From Verrucomicrobia bacterium TMED40 (GTDB lineage: Bacteria > Verrucomicrobiota > Verrucomicrobiia > Opitutales > Seribacteraceae), in the NCBI GenBank assembly GCA_002167605.1, contig NHCT01000051.1:2832-10274 (forward strand): a stretch of DNA of 7,443 nt, written 5' to 3'. The notes under the pieces were generated by a model, which ran no database searches, was not told where the DNA came from, and saw only the letters and a list, made by a program, of their open reading frames with translations. Shown here piece by piece: positions 1 through 6,192 of this stretch. Within the stretch, counting starts at the first letter, position 1. The number at the start of each line of letters is the position of its first letter. The position numbers were made by a program, and so were the translations under genes.

Positions 1-1119
1 TTAAATTTTAAAAATCCAAAAGTTTTGATTTTTTTTCTTAATATAATCAAATTTTATTTAGATAGTGGTGCATTAGCTTTAAGGTTAGATGCAGTTGCTT
101 ATCTGTGGAAAGAGGAAAGAACAAAATGTATCAATCTACCTGAAACTCATAGTATAGTTCGATTAATTAGATTTTTAATTCAAAATTACTCTCCAGGCTC
201 TATTTTAATAACCGAAACCAATATTCCTAATGAGGAGAATTTAAGTTATTTCGGAAATAATAATGAAGCTCACTGTATATATAATTTTTCTTTAGCTCCA
301 CTTTTGATTCATGCAATTATATCTGGAAATAGTTTTTATTTAAAAAAATGGTCACGAAGCATGCCTCCAGCACAGATTGGAAATACTTATCTTAACTTTT
401 TATCAACACATGACGGTATCGGCATGCGTCCATTAGAGGGAATTGTTCCAGATAAAGAATTGAAAAAATTCTTTAAAATACTCCAAAAGTCAGGAGCATT
501 TCTTTCTTTTAGATCTTCAAATAATAAAAAAAATGTTTATGAGGTTAATACTACATTACTTGATGCCTTTACTAATACTTTTGATGGAAAGGATAATTAT
601 AAAATTAGAAGGTTTATATTATCTCATGAAATACTATTTTGCATGGAGGGTATTCCAGCAGTTTATTTACAAAATTTAGTTGGATCCAATAATGACAAAA
701 GTAAATTTAAAAAAACTAAATTGTATAGATCTTTAAATAGAAGAAATTGGGACTATGATAAACTTATAAAAAGACTAAAAACACCAGATTCACAAAATCA
801 CAAGATTTACAAAGAATTAATTAGGTTGATTGCTCTTAGAAAAAAACAACCAGCTTTCCATCCCAATGCAACTCAATTTACTCTTCAATTAGAAGAAAGT
901 CTATTTGGTGTTTGGAGGCAAAGTATTGACAGGAGCCAAAGCATTTTCTGTATAAGTAATTTAACTAAATTTAGACAAAGAATTTCTCTACACGATATAA
1001 ATTTAATTTCTACTAATAAATGGTATGATATAATAAAAAGTAAAAGAATTAAAAATATAAATGATAAAATTTATTTGCTTCCTTATCAAAGCATGTGGAT
1101 TTCAAATAGATTGGTTTGA
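1..1119 (+). CDS. GH13 subfamily 18 glycoside phosphorylase (sucrose / glucosylglycerate phosphorylase-like), 5'-truncated
   Basis: The frame is open from base 1 to TGA at 1117-1119 (372 residues visible). TTG at 25 is an internal codon, so the true start lies outside the window. The visible part resembles GH13_18 enzymes, which use phosphate to cleave alpha-glucosides (sucrose, glucosylglycerol, glucosylglycerate) in the cytoplasm, giving glucose 1-phosphate. Visible motifs, numbered from the first codon: nucleophile Asp30 in LRLDAVAYLWKE, acid/base Glu72 in LITETNIPNEEN, the YNFSLAPLL segment, and the transition-state pair His137-Asp138 in STHDGIGMRP. The C-terminal half ends with the usual small beta domain (LFGVWRQ to SMWISNRLV). 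Family members are about 490-570 residues, so roughly the first 150-200 are missing. The acceptor sugar cannot be decided; an osmolyte such as glucosylglycerate or sucrose is plausible. A tRNA-His fragment begins 9 bases after the stop. Confidence 0.88.
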   Translation, partial: LNFKNPKVLIFFLNIIKFYLDSGALALRLDAVAYLWKEERTKCINLPETHSIVRLIRFLIQNYSPGSILITETNIPNEENLSYFGNNNEAHCIYNFSLAPLLIHAIISGNSFYLKKWSRSMPPAQIGNTYLNFLSTHDGIGMRPLEGIVPDKELKKFFKILQKSGAFLSFRSSNNKKNVYEVNTTLLDAFTNTFDGKDNYKIRRFILSHEILFCMEGIPAVYLQNLVGSNNDKSKFKKTKLYRSLNRRNWDYDKLIKRLKTPDSQNHKIYKELIRLIALRKKQPAFHPNATQFTLQLEESLFGVWRQSIDRSQSIFCISNLTKFRQRISLHDINLISTNKWYDIIKSKRIKNINDKIYLLPYQSMWISNRLV

Positions 1120-1127
1120 AATTATAT

Positions 1128-1172
1128 TTGTGGTACCGGATGTCGGGGGGGCAAATCCCCTCAGCCACTCCA
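1128..1172 (+). repeat. tRNA-His 3'-half remnant, copy 1 (attachment-site-like)
   Basis: The element maps onto the 3' part of tRNA-His. The anticodon loop TTGTGGT is at 1128-1134 with anticodon GTG at 1130-1132, the 3' anticodon strand ACCGG at 1135-1139, the variable loop ATGTC at 1140-1144, and the T-stem at 1145-1149 / 1157-1161. The T-loop is at 1150-1156 (GGCAAAT, where TTCAAAT is expected), the acceptor 3' strand CAGCCAC at 1162-1168, position 73 is T, and CCA is at 1170-1172. Nothing upstream supplies the 5' anticodon strand (1123-1127 is TATAT), the D-arm or the 5' acceptor GTGGCTG, so this is not a functional tRNA. It fits a recombinase attachment scar or duplicated tRNA end. Confidence 0.8.
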
Positions 1173-1178
1173 CCTTTA

Positions 1179-1523
1179 TTAAATGTTAATACTTTCTAAC
1201 CACTTATTAACTTCATCATAATAGATTTTATTGAATTTAATTGAAACTTCTCTTCTATCCAGATCATTAGATTCTTTGATTAAAAAACCACTTTCGTTAC
1301 CTACTTTTACAGTATTTAAAACGGTTAAATTACTGGCGATCCTTGTAGGTATTAATTCAGTCAGTTTGGCTAGAGATAAGTTTTTATTATTTATTTGATA
1401 ATAATGAATGTATAGTAAAATTAGATAACCATATGGACTCGATCTAAAAAAATTTACACATTCATAATCTTTATTATTTAAAAGAAATTCATCAATTAAT
1501 TTTTTTGACTTTGTATGGTGCAT
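1179..1523 (-). CDS. small winged-helix (MarR-like) putative DNA-binding protein
   Basis: From ATG at 1521-1523 this encodes 114 residues. An in-frame ATG at 1572-1574 would add 17 hydrophobic residues (MYFFLKTLVIYFINLVK) that look like translated AT-rich spacer; neither start has a clear ribosome site, so the choice is a judgement. Residues 28-98 have a winged-helix pattern: a helix around SPYGYLILLYIHYY, a helix-turn-helix region at LSLAKLTELIPTRIASNLTV, then a wing with GFLIKESNDLDRREVSIKFN. The Asp-x-Arg-Arg turn resembles the MarR wing. The C-terminal helix (YYDEVNKWLESI) could aid dimerisation. It is divergent from the outer-membrane barrel gene, so it may regulate that gene, itself, or something unrelated; no operator is evident. 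It could also be a structural winged-helix protein with no regulatory role. Its 3' end lies 6 bases from tRNA remnant 1. Confidence 0.65.
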   Translation of the reverse strand: MHHTKSKKLIDEFLLNNKDYECVNFFRSSPYGYLILLYIHYYQINNKNLSLAKLTELIPTRIASNLTVLNTVKVGNESGFLIKESNDLDRREVSIKFNKIYYDEVNKWLESINI

Positions 1524-1634
1524 TTTAACAAGATTAATAAAATATATTACAAGTGTTTTTAAAAAAAAATACATATAATTTTTATATATAAAATTTTTTA
1601 TAGATTTATTCTGTATTTATTTTAGCTTTTAAAA

Positions 1635-2300
1635 ATGAAAAATTTATCTCTCTATCTTCTTTCTCTGCTAATACTTTTTAACTTTGACAAAGTAAAAAGT
1701 AATGAATTTAACTTCTTTGCTGACTTTTCTTATGGTTTTGGTTTGTCAGATAATGATGAGGCACTTGACAACTCAGGAGTTACTGGAATAACCGCTGACA
1801 CTTTAATGCATGAGGCATTCGATACTATCGGTGGCTCTGTTGGAGCAAGTTATCATGATTTCTTCTTGAGGGTAGGTTATGAATCTTCAAATGGTTTAGA
1901 CACGTCAGGAACATTTACAACTGCATCAGGTACCGCCACCATTCAAGAAGCTACACTTGATTTAACGAATTGGTCTTTTAATTTAGGCAAGTTTTTTAAT
2001 GTGAATGAAAGTTTTAGATTGTATCCTCAAGCAGGTATCGGAATAGCAAGTATTGATGTTCCTCAAATCCTAACTACAACAAATGCTGTGGCAGTAAGAG
2101 CAAGTGAATCCAATAATGTATCTTGGTCTCTAGGTTTTGGCGGAGACTATAAGTTTTTTGAAAATTTTTCTACTTTTGTTGAGTATAACTATTCTGATTA
2201 TGGTCAAGCGGCATTAAAAGAGCCTGATAATGAGAATAGGTTTGATAGTGAAGATTTAAAAAACCATGCGATTAAACTCGGGATTAGATACAACTTCTAA
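1635..2300 (+). CDS. outer-membrane beta-barrel protein (OmpA-like/OmpW-like barrel)
   Basis: The 221-residue product starts with a signal peptide: Lys2, a hydrophobic core LSLYLLSLLILF, and a likely cleavage near residue 22 (KVKS|NE). The mature part alternates polar and hydrophobic residues in strand-like stretches separated by acidic or Thr/Ser-rich loops, for example FFADFSYGFGL, GGSVGASYHDFFLRVGYE, RLYPQAGIGIAS, SWSLGFGGDYKFF and FSTFVEYNYSDY. It ends in HAIKLGIRYNF, the C-terminal Phe signal that BamA recognises in outer-membrane proteins. Size fits an 8-stranded barrel without a peptidoglycan-binding OmpA C-domain. Ligand and role are unknown. Extended loops (around residues 37-60 and 90-110) are candidates for surface exposure. 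It lies between tRNA-His remnants 1 and 2 with the divergent winged-helix gene, suggesting accessory cargo. No strong Shine-Dalgarno is seen before ATG 1635. Confidence 0.82.
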   Translation: MKNLSLYLLSLLILFNFDKVKSNEFNFFADFSYGFGLSDNDEALDNSGVTGITADTLMHEAFDTIGGSVGASYHDFFLRVGYESSNGLDTSGTFTTASGTATIQEATLDLTNWSFNLGKFFNVNESFRLYPQAGIGIASIDVPQILTTTNAVAVRASESNNVSWSLGFGGDYKFFENFSTFVEYNYSDYGQAALKEPDNENRFDSEDLKNHAIKLGIRYNF

Positions 2301-2315
2301 TAAGTTAGACTTTTT

Positions 2316-2360
2316 TTGTGGTACCAGATGTCAGGGGTTCAAATCCTCTCAGCCACCCCA
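2316..2360 (+). repeat. tRNA-His 3'-half remnant, copy 2 (best preserved)
   Basis: This is the cleanest copy. The anticodon loop TTGTGGT is at 2316-2322 (GTG at 2318-2320), ACCAG at 2323-2327, ATGTC at 2328-2332, and T-stem AGGGG/CCTCT at 2333-2337 and 2345-2349 with one G-T pair. The canonical T-loop TTCAAAT is at 2338-2344, acceptor strand CAGCCAC at 2350-2356, discriminator C73 at 2357 (the histidine identity base) and CCA at 2358-2360. The bases before it are a T-run with no CTGGT partner for the anticodon stem, so the 5' half is absent. It begins 15 bases after the barrel gene's stop. Confidence 0.82.
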
Positions 2361-2470
2361 TTAAAATTATTTAATCTAAAATTTTTTTAACTTAGCCTAA
2401 TTAGAGATAATATTTTCTTAATTATTATAACTGTTAATTAATTCTCTTGCCATTTTTTAAGGATTAAAAC

Positions 2471-2485
2471 ATGATTAAAACTTAA
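2471..2485 (+). other. possible four-codon leader ORF (MIKT) before the dehydrogenase gene
   Basis: ATG at 2471 is followed by three codons and TAA at 2483-2485. A Shine-Dalgarno-like AAGGA at 2459-2463 sits 7 bases upstream, a good spacing. It ends 34 bases before the dehydrogenase start. It could be a translated leader, but in AT-rich DNA the combination can arise by chance. Confidence 0.15.
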
Positions 2486-2504
2486 ATATTAAATTAATTT
2501 TTAA

Positions 2505-2510
2505 AAGGAG
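2505..2510 (+). promoter_or_regulatory. Shine-Dalgarno site deciding the dehydrogenase start
   Basis: AAGGAG lies 9 bases before ATG 2520 but only 3 bases before an in-frame GTG at 2514. The spacing supports ATG 2520 as the start. It is the strongest ribosome-binding site in the window; most other genes here have weak or no such site. Confidence 0.7.
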
Positions 2511-2519
2511 AGAGTGATA

Positions 2520-3251
2520 ATGGAAAGAGTAGCATTTATAACAGGAGCTAACCGAGGCATAGGGTTCGAAACATCAAAAAAATTAGCTGAATCAGGAATC
2601 AAAGTAATCTTAGGTTCCAGAGACATTAATAAAGGTAAAGAAGCGGTGAAAAAGTTATCGAACTTTGGAATTGATGCTGATTTAGTTCAATATGATGCGT
2701 TTGATGAAGACGCTCCTCAAAAAGTTTATGACTATATTTCAGAGAAATATAAAAAGTTAGATATCCTAATTAATAATGCCGGAGTTCTTTTAACTGGAAA
2801 CTTATTCGTTACGAATAGCTCCACTATTTCAGACAAAGATTTGAAAGATACCTTTCAAACTAATTTCTTCTCCGTAATATCACTAACCCAAAAACTACTT
2901 CCATTAATAAAAAAATCAAATGCGGGAAGAATTGTTAATGTTTCAACAATTTTAAGTTCTTTGACCCTTCATTCAGCAAAAGATTCTCCAATTACTCCTG
3001 CTAAAGAAATTGCATATAATGCCTCTAAAACTGCACTAAATGCTTTTACAATTCATCTAGCAATTGAGTTGAAAGATACAAATATAAAAGTTAACTCTGG
3101 TCATCCTGGCTGGGTAAAAACAGAGTTAGGTGGTCCCAATGCACCTATGGAAGTTGAAGAAAGTTACAAAACATCTTTGCGTTTAGCTACTCTTGATGAT
3201 GAGGGGCCAAGTGGGGGACTTTTTCATGAAAACGATATAATACCATGGTAA
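2520..3251 (+). CDS. short-chain dehydrogenase/reductase (carbonyl reductase-like)
   Basis: The 243-residue product is a full-length classical SDR, a cytosolic NAD(P)H-dependent oxidoreductase. The cofactor motif TGANRGIG is at residues 8-15, with Arg12 and the SRD around residues 33-35 suggesting NADP(H). NNAG follows at 85-88, structural Asn115 in TFQTN, and the Tyr-x-x-x-Lys pair at Tyr166/Lys170 in AYNASK. HPGWVKTELGG (195-205) and the C-terminal SGGLFHENDIIPW match the carbonyl-reductase-like branch (CBR1/plant SDR type), which reduces aldehydes and ketones. The usual catalytic Ser in VNVSS reads VNVST, placing Thr143 there, with Ser142 and Ser146/147 nearby. Substrate is unknown. It stands alone between tRNA-His remnants 2 and 3, with its own strong ribosome site, so it is probably monocistronic and possibly acquired. 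Confidence 0.88.
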   Translation: MERVAFITGANRGIGFETSKKLAESGIKVILGSRDINKGKEAVKKLSNFGIDADLVQYDAFDEDAPQKVYDYISEKYKKLDILINNAGVLLTGNLFVTNSSTISDKDLKDTFQTNFFSVISLTQKLLPLIKKSNAGRIVNVSTILSSLTLHSAKDSPITPAKEIAYNASKTALNAFTIHLAIELKDTNIKVNSGHPGWVKTELGGPNAPMEVEESYKTSLRLATLDDEGPSGGLFHENDIIPW

Positions 3252-3272
3252 ATAATAGAATTTTTATTAAGT

Positions 3273-3314
3273 TTGTGGTATCTGGGTGTCGGAGGGTCAA
3301 ATCCCCTCAACCGT
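3273..3314 (+). repeat. tRNA-His 3'-half remnant, copy 3 (decayed)
   Basis: It opens like the other copies with anticodon loop TTGTGGT at 3273-3279 (GTG at 3275-3277), then diverges. There is a one-base insertion in the 3' anticodon/variable region (ATCTGGGTGTC), a T-stem GGAGG/CCCCT with an A-C mismatch (3291-3295 and 3303-3307), a T-loop GTCAAAT at 3296-3302, and acceptor strand CAACCGT at 3308-3314. The CCA is gone. It lies 21 bases after the dehydrogenase stop. The greater divergence suggests an older or unconstrained copy. Confidence 0.72.
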
Positions 3315-3400
3315 AATATTAAATTTATCTTATACTAAGAATTTTATTTTTCTCTTACGTTATTTATAGTTTTTTTTTCAAATGTTACCATCTAATATAC

Positions 3401-3574
3401 ATGCCTAGGCGTACATATGAAAACGATGCTATTTTAATTGAAAACGCATATGATTTAGAAATACTCGTAAAAGATAAAAGAGAAATTTGGAGGTCAAAAC
3501 CATCTAATGCGATCAGAAGACAAAGAAGATATAAAAAGAAGCTTATAAATGAGCTCTTTAAAAATATAAAGTAA
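3401..3574 (+). CDS. small basic protein, 57 residues, function unknown
   Basis: ATG at 3401 opens a frame to TAA at 3572-3574. No other in-frame ATG was seen upstream. The first half is mixed (MPRRTYENDAILIENAYDLE) and the second half is strongly basic, with RRQRRYKKK at 39-47 inside a predicted helix, compatible with nucleic-acid or ribosome binding. It has no signal peptide or membrane segment and I do not recognise a family. It fills most of the 334-base gap between the dehydrogenase and photolyase genes and ends 11 bases before the photolyase ATG, so the two may be co-transcribed. No clear Shine-Dalgarno precedes it. Being a genuine gene is likely but not certain; conservation among relatives would decide. 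Confidence 0.5.
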   Translation: MPRRTYENDAILIENAYDLEILVKDKREIWRSKPSNAIRRQRRYKKKLINELFKNIK

Positions 3575-3585
3575 AGATATAAATC

Positions 3586-5016
3586 ATGAAAAATTCATTA
3601 ATGTGGTTTAGATATGACCTGAGAATAAATGATAATGATGCATTCTTTGAAGCTTCTCAAAATCAAAATTGTTTACCAGTGTTTATATTAGATGAAGGAT
3701 ATTTAAATTTAAAAACTACAAGTGAATTTCATTTAAGTTTTTTAAATGACTCTTTAAATGATTTGAAAAGTAACCTGAAAAAAATTAATGCTAAGCTTAA
3801 TTTTTATAAGGGCGACACAACTGAAATATTAAATTTTTTAACAGACAAATATAAAGTAACTAATATTTACTCAAATAAAATATTTAAGGGAAATTATTTT
3901 AATGAACTCGATAACAAAGTTAGCTCCTTACTTGCTGAAAAACAAATTAACTGGATTGAAAAGAATCAGTTTGGAATTCAACTTGATAAAAGAATTCGAG
4001 GAACGTGGTCAGTAAATTGGAAAAAATTTATAAGCAAACCCTTAAGTAGAACTATTGAATTTGGAAATTTTATAAAAGGTGACTGTGGGGATTTGAGCTT
4101 TAAATTTAACTATACTAATTGTCAAAAAGGTGGGGAAAGCAATGCGTTTAAGTGCTTAAATACTTTTCTCAATCAAAGGTATAAAAACTATTCTAAAAAA
4201 ATTTCCAGCCCATTAACCGCAGAAGATTCTTGTTCAAGACTAAGTCCTCATCTAAGTTTCGGCACAATTTCAATAAAATATATAATGAATAATATTGAAA
4301 AAATATTACAACAGAAAAAACATGAAAAGATTGCTATTAACTCATTCAAGAAAAGATTAGCTTGGCACTGTCATTTTATACAAAAATTATATGATGAACC
4401 TAGAATTGAATATGAAAATTTGCATCCCCTCTATAACGGATTAAGAGAAGATAGTTTTAATTTTGACTTTTTTAAAAGGTGGAAAGAAGGCACAACAGGA
4501 TTTCCATTTTTAGATGCTTGTATGAGATTCTTGAATAAAAAAGGGTGGTTAAATTTTAGAATGCGAGCAATGATTGTATCATTTGCTTCATATCAACTTT
4601 GGTTGGACTGGAAAAAAACCTCAAAATTCTTGGCTAGTAAATTTACAGATTATGAACCAGGTATCCACTATCCACAGATACAGATGCAGTCAGGTACCAC
4701 AGGTATTAATACTATTCGTATGTATAGTGTAATTAAACAATCATACGATCAAGACCCAGAGGGTATTTTTATTAGAAGATGGGTGCCAGAATTAAAAAAT
4801 CTTCCTAATTATCTTATTCATGAGCCATGGAAAATAAACTTTTTAGAAGAAAAAGAATATAACTTTAGGCTAGGGAATGACTATTTTGAACCAATAATTG
4901 ATAACAAAATAAGAACTAAATTTGCTAAAGATATGATCTGGTCAGTAAGAAAAAATCCCAAAGCTCAAGAAATTTCAGAAAAAATCGTATTACAACATGC
5001 TAGTATGAAAAAGTAA
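3586..5016 (+). CDS. cryptochrome/photolyase family flavoprotein (putative DNA photolyase)
   Basis: The 476-residue product is full length for the family, which binds FAD and uses blue light to repair UV photoproducts in DNA or to signal. The N-terminal antenna Rossmann domain starts at [15 protein letters not shown] (6-20) and runs to about 130. The C-terminal helical FAD domain (about 195-470) has [10 protein letters not shown] (217-226), [11 protein letters not shown] (259-269), [11 protein letters not shown] (304-314), GWLNFRMR (320-327), [12 protein letters not shown] (369-380) and [14 protein letters not shown] (390-403). Aligned by eye to E. coli PhrB, the N5-facing Asn378 position is His361 and the proximal Trp382 is Ile365, inside [12 protein letters not shown], while Trp359 is kept as Trp342. 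It therefore belongs to a divergent subfamily; photolyase activity is likely but unproven. Photolyases are common in sunlit surface-water bacteria. It may share a transcript with the small ORF 11 bases upstream. Confidence 0.87.
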   Translation: MKNSLMWFRYDLRINDNDAFFEASQNQNCLPVFILDEGYLNLKTTSEFHLSFLNDSLNDLKSNLKKINAKLNFYKGDTTEILNFLTDKYKVTNIYSNKIFKGNYFNELDNKVSSLLAEKQINWIEKNQFGIQLDKRIRGTWSVNWKKFISKPLSRTIEFGNFIKGDCGDLSFKFNYTNCQKGGESNAFKCLNTFLNQRYKNYSKKISSPLTAEDSCSRLSPHLSFGTISIKYIMNNIEKILQQKKHEKIAINSFKKRLAWHCHFIQKLYDEPRIEYENLHPLYNGLREDSFNFDFFKRWKEGTTGFPFLDACMRFLNKKGWLNFRMRAMIVSFASYQLWLDWKKTSKFLASKFTDYEPGIHYPQIQMQSGTTGINTIRMYSVIKQSYDQDPEGIFIRRWVPELKNLPNYLIHEPWKINFLEEKEYNFRLGNDYFEPIIDNKIRTKFAKDMIWSVRKNPKAQEISEKIVLQHASMKK

Positions 5017-5175
5017 GAATCAGTAATTATAAAATGTACGGAATGCATCTAGCATAGATCCTCATCTAATATAGGTATTTATAACTTTAATATAAATAAG
5101 AATTTTAAATTAGTAATATTATTTACTTGAATAAAATATCCTTTCATTAATTTTTATAAGTATTAAATAGGTATC

Positions 5176-6192
5176 ATGGTAAGTATAAATGGCTTAAGTT
5201 CAGTTTTTCCGGATAATAAAGTTTTTCAGCATGAGATAAAAGATTTGGGAAGAAAATTATTTTCTTCTAGGTCAAGCTTTAAAAAAATGGAAAAAGTTTA
5301 TGACAATTCTGGAGTTAATAAACGATACTTAACACAGGAACTAGATTGGTATTTAAGTGAACATAATTGGTCTGAAAGAAATGTTTTATTTAAGAAAAAT
5401 ACTATTTCTCTTTTGAAAAAGTCAATACTTCAAACAATTGAAAAGACAAATACTAAGCCTGAAAAAATAGGTGGTATTGTCTTTGTAAATAGTACAGGAA
5501 TATCAACTCCAACAATTGATGCTGAAATTTTTAATTTGTTTGGTTTTAATAATCAAATTTTAAGACTACCTATTTTTGGATATGGTTGTGCTGGCGGTGT
5601 TTTAGGATTAAATAGAGCTGTTACAATATTTAAGAGCCTTAGAAAATCTGTTCTTGTTTGTAATGTCGAACTATGTAGCCTTACTTTTAGGCCTCAAATC
5701 TTTAGTAAAGAAAATATTGTAAGTACAGCATTATTTGGTGATGGTTGTGTATCCTATTTAGTTGAGGAAGAGGGAAACTGTGAAGTTTTAGAATCTATGG
5801 AATATACCTGGAAAGATACATTATCTTTAATGGGTTGGGGTGTTGAAAACGATGGTTTATCAGTGATTTTTGATAAAGTAATTCCGGATTTTATTTCTAA
5901 AGAATTACCAGATGTTATAAAAAAGTTCCCAGTAAAAAAACTAGATGGTTATATACTTCATTCGGGAGGAATGAGGATAATTGAGGCTTACAAAAAAATT
6001 TTTAACAAGGATAAAACTATAATGGAGTCACAAAATATATTAGCAAATTATGGAAATGTTTCTTCAGTTTCTGTTTTATTAGTATTATTAGAAATGATAA
6101 AAAAAAAATATTGTGGTAATTTTATGATGTGTGCACTTGGTCCTGGTTTTACAGCAGCCCTTTCCAAGCTAAAGTTAAATAGTCATGATTGA
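5176..6192 (+). CDS. type III polyketide synthase (chalcone/stilbene synthase superfamily)
   Basis: The 338-residue product is a compact member of the chalcone-synthase superfamily, homodimeric cytosolic enzymes that extend an acyl-CoA starter with malonyl-CoA and cyclise the chain. The Cys-His-Asn triad is visible: Cys138 in FGYGCAGG (134-141), His262 in YILHSGG (259-265) and Asn294 in NYGNVSS (291-297), matching Cys164, His303 and Asn336 of plant CHS. Other family features are VNSTGISTPTIDA (104-116), LFGDGCVSYLV (187-197) and the C-terminal loop CALGPGFTA (319-327). Triad residues argue against a 3-ketoacyl-ACP synthase III. The next gene encodes an ICMT-like methyltransferase, as in the Bacillus bpsA-bpsB pair, which suggests an alkylpyrone or alkylresorcinol-type product methylated afterwards. 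The start at ATG 5176 gives the normal N-terminus (MVSINGLSSVFPDN); only a weak GG lies upstream. The 159-base spacer before it suggests its own promoter. Confidence 0.88.
   Translation: MVSINGLSSVFPDNKVFQHEIKDLGRKLFSSRSSFKKMEKVYDNSGVNKRYLTQELDWYLSEHNWSERNVLFKKNTISLLKKSILQTIEKTNTKPEKIGGIVFVNSTGISTPTIDAEIFNLFGFNNQILRLPIFGYGCAGGVLGLNRAVTIFKSLRKSVLVCNVELCSLTFRPQIFSKENIVSTALFGDGCVSYLVEEEGNCEVLESMEYTWKDTLSLMGWGVENDGLSVIFDKVIPDFISKELPDVIKKFPVKKLDGYILHSGGMRIIEAYKKIFNKDKTIMESQNILANYGNVSSVSVLLVLLEMIKKKYCGNFMMCALGPGFTAALSKLKLNSHD

Larger units (their letters stand above)
1128..3314 (+). mobile_element. candidate tandem integration array built on tRNA-His 3' ends
   Basis: Three direct copies of a tRNA-His 3' half bound two modules: 1173-2315 (winged-helix gene and outer-membrane barrel gene) and 2361-3272 (short-chain dehydrogenase). 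Direct repeats of a tRNA 3' end flanking accessory genes are the known signature of tyrosine-recombinase islands, including the tRNA-associated tycheposons described in Prochlorococcus. No integrase, transposase or terminal inverted repeat is visible, so movement would need a recombinase elsewhere. Whether the modules are mobile, relics, or successive insertions is inference. The array may extend left of the window, because the phosphorylase gene also sits directly before a copy. Confidence 0.45.

Noticed and set aside
1128..1174. A complete tRNA or tmRNA gene at copy 1.
   Set aside because: Upstream bases are the phosphorylase gene end and AT-rich spacer; there is no D-arm, 5' anticodon strand or 5' acceptor strand.
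1524..1574. The 17-residue N-terminal extension of the winged-helix protein as a membrane anchor.
   Set aside because: It reads as translated AT-rich spacer (poly-A and TATA runs), has no ribosome site, and the fold starts after the second Met; kept only as an alternative start.
4691..4702. Reverse-strand TGTGGTACC inside the photolyase gene, resembling the start of the tRNA-His scars.
   Set aside because: The match is short, stops before any T-arm or acceptor sequence, and encodes the conserved SGTTG motif of the protein; chance identity.
5155..5160. TATAAG as a -10 box for the polyketide synthase gene.
   Set aside because: The nearest -35-like TTGAAT (5127-5132) is 22 bases away, too far, and such hexamers are common in this base composition.
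6111..6121. TTGTGGTAA within the polyketide synthase gene, similar to the scar core.
   Set aside because: It is in-frame coding sequence for the conserved C-terminal region and no tRNA T-arm follows.
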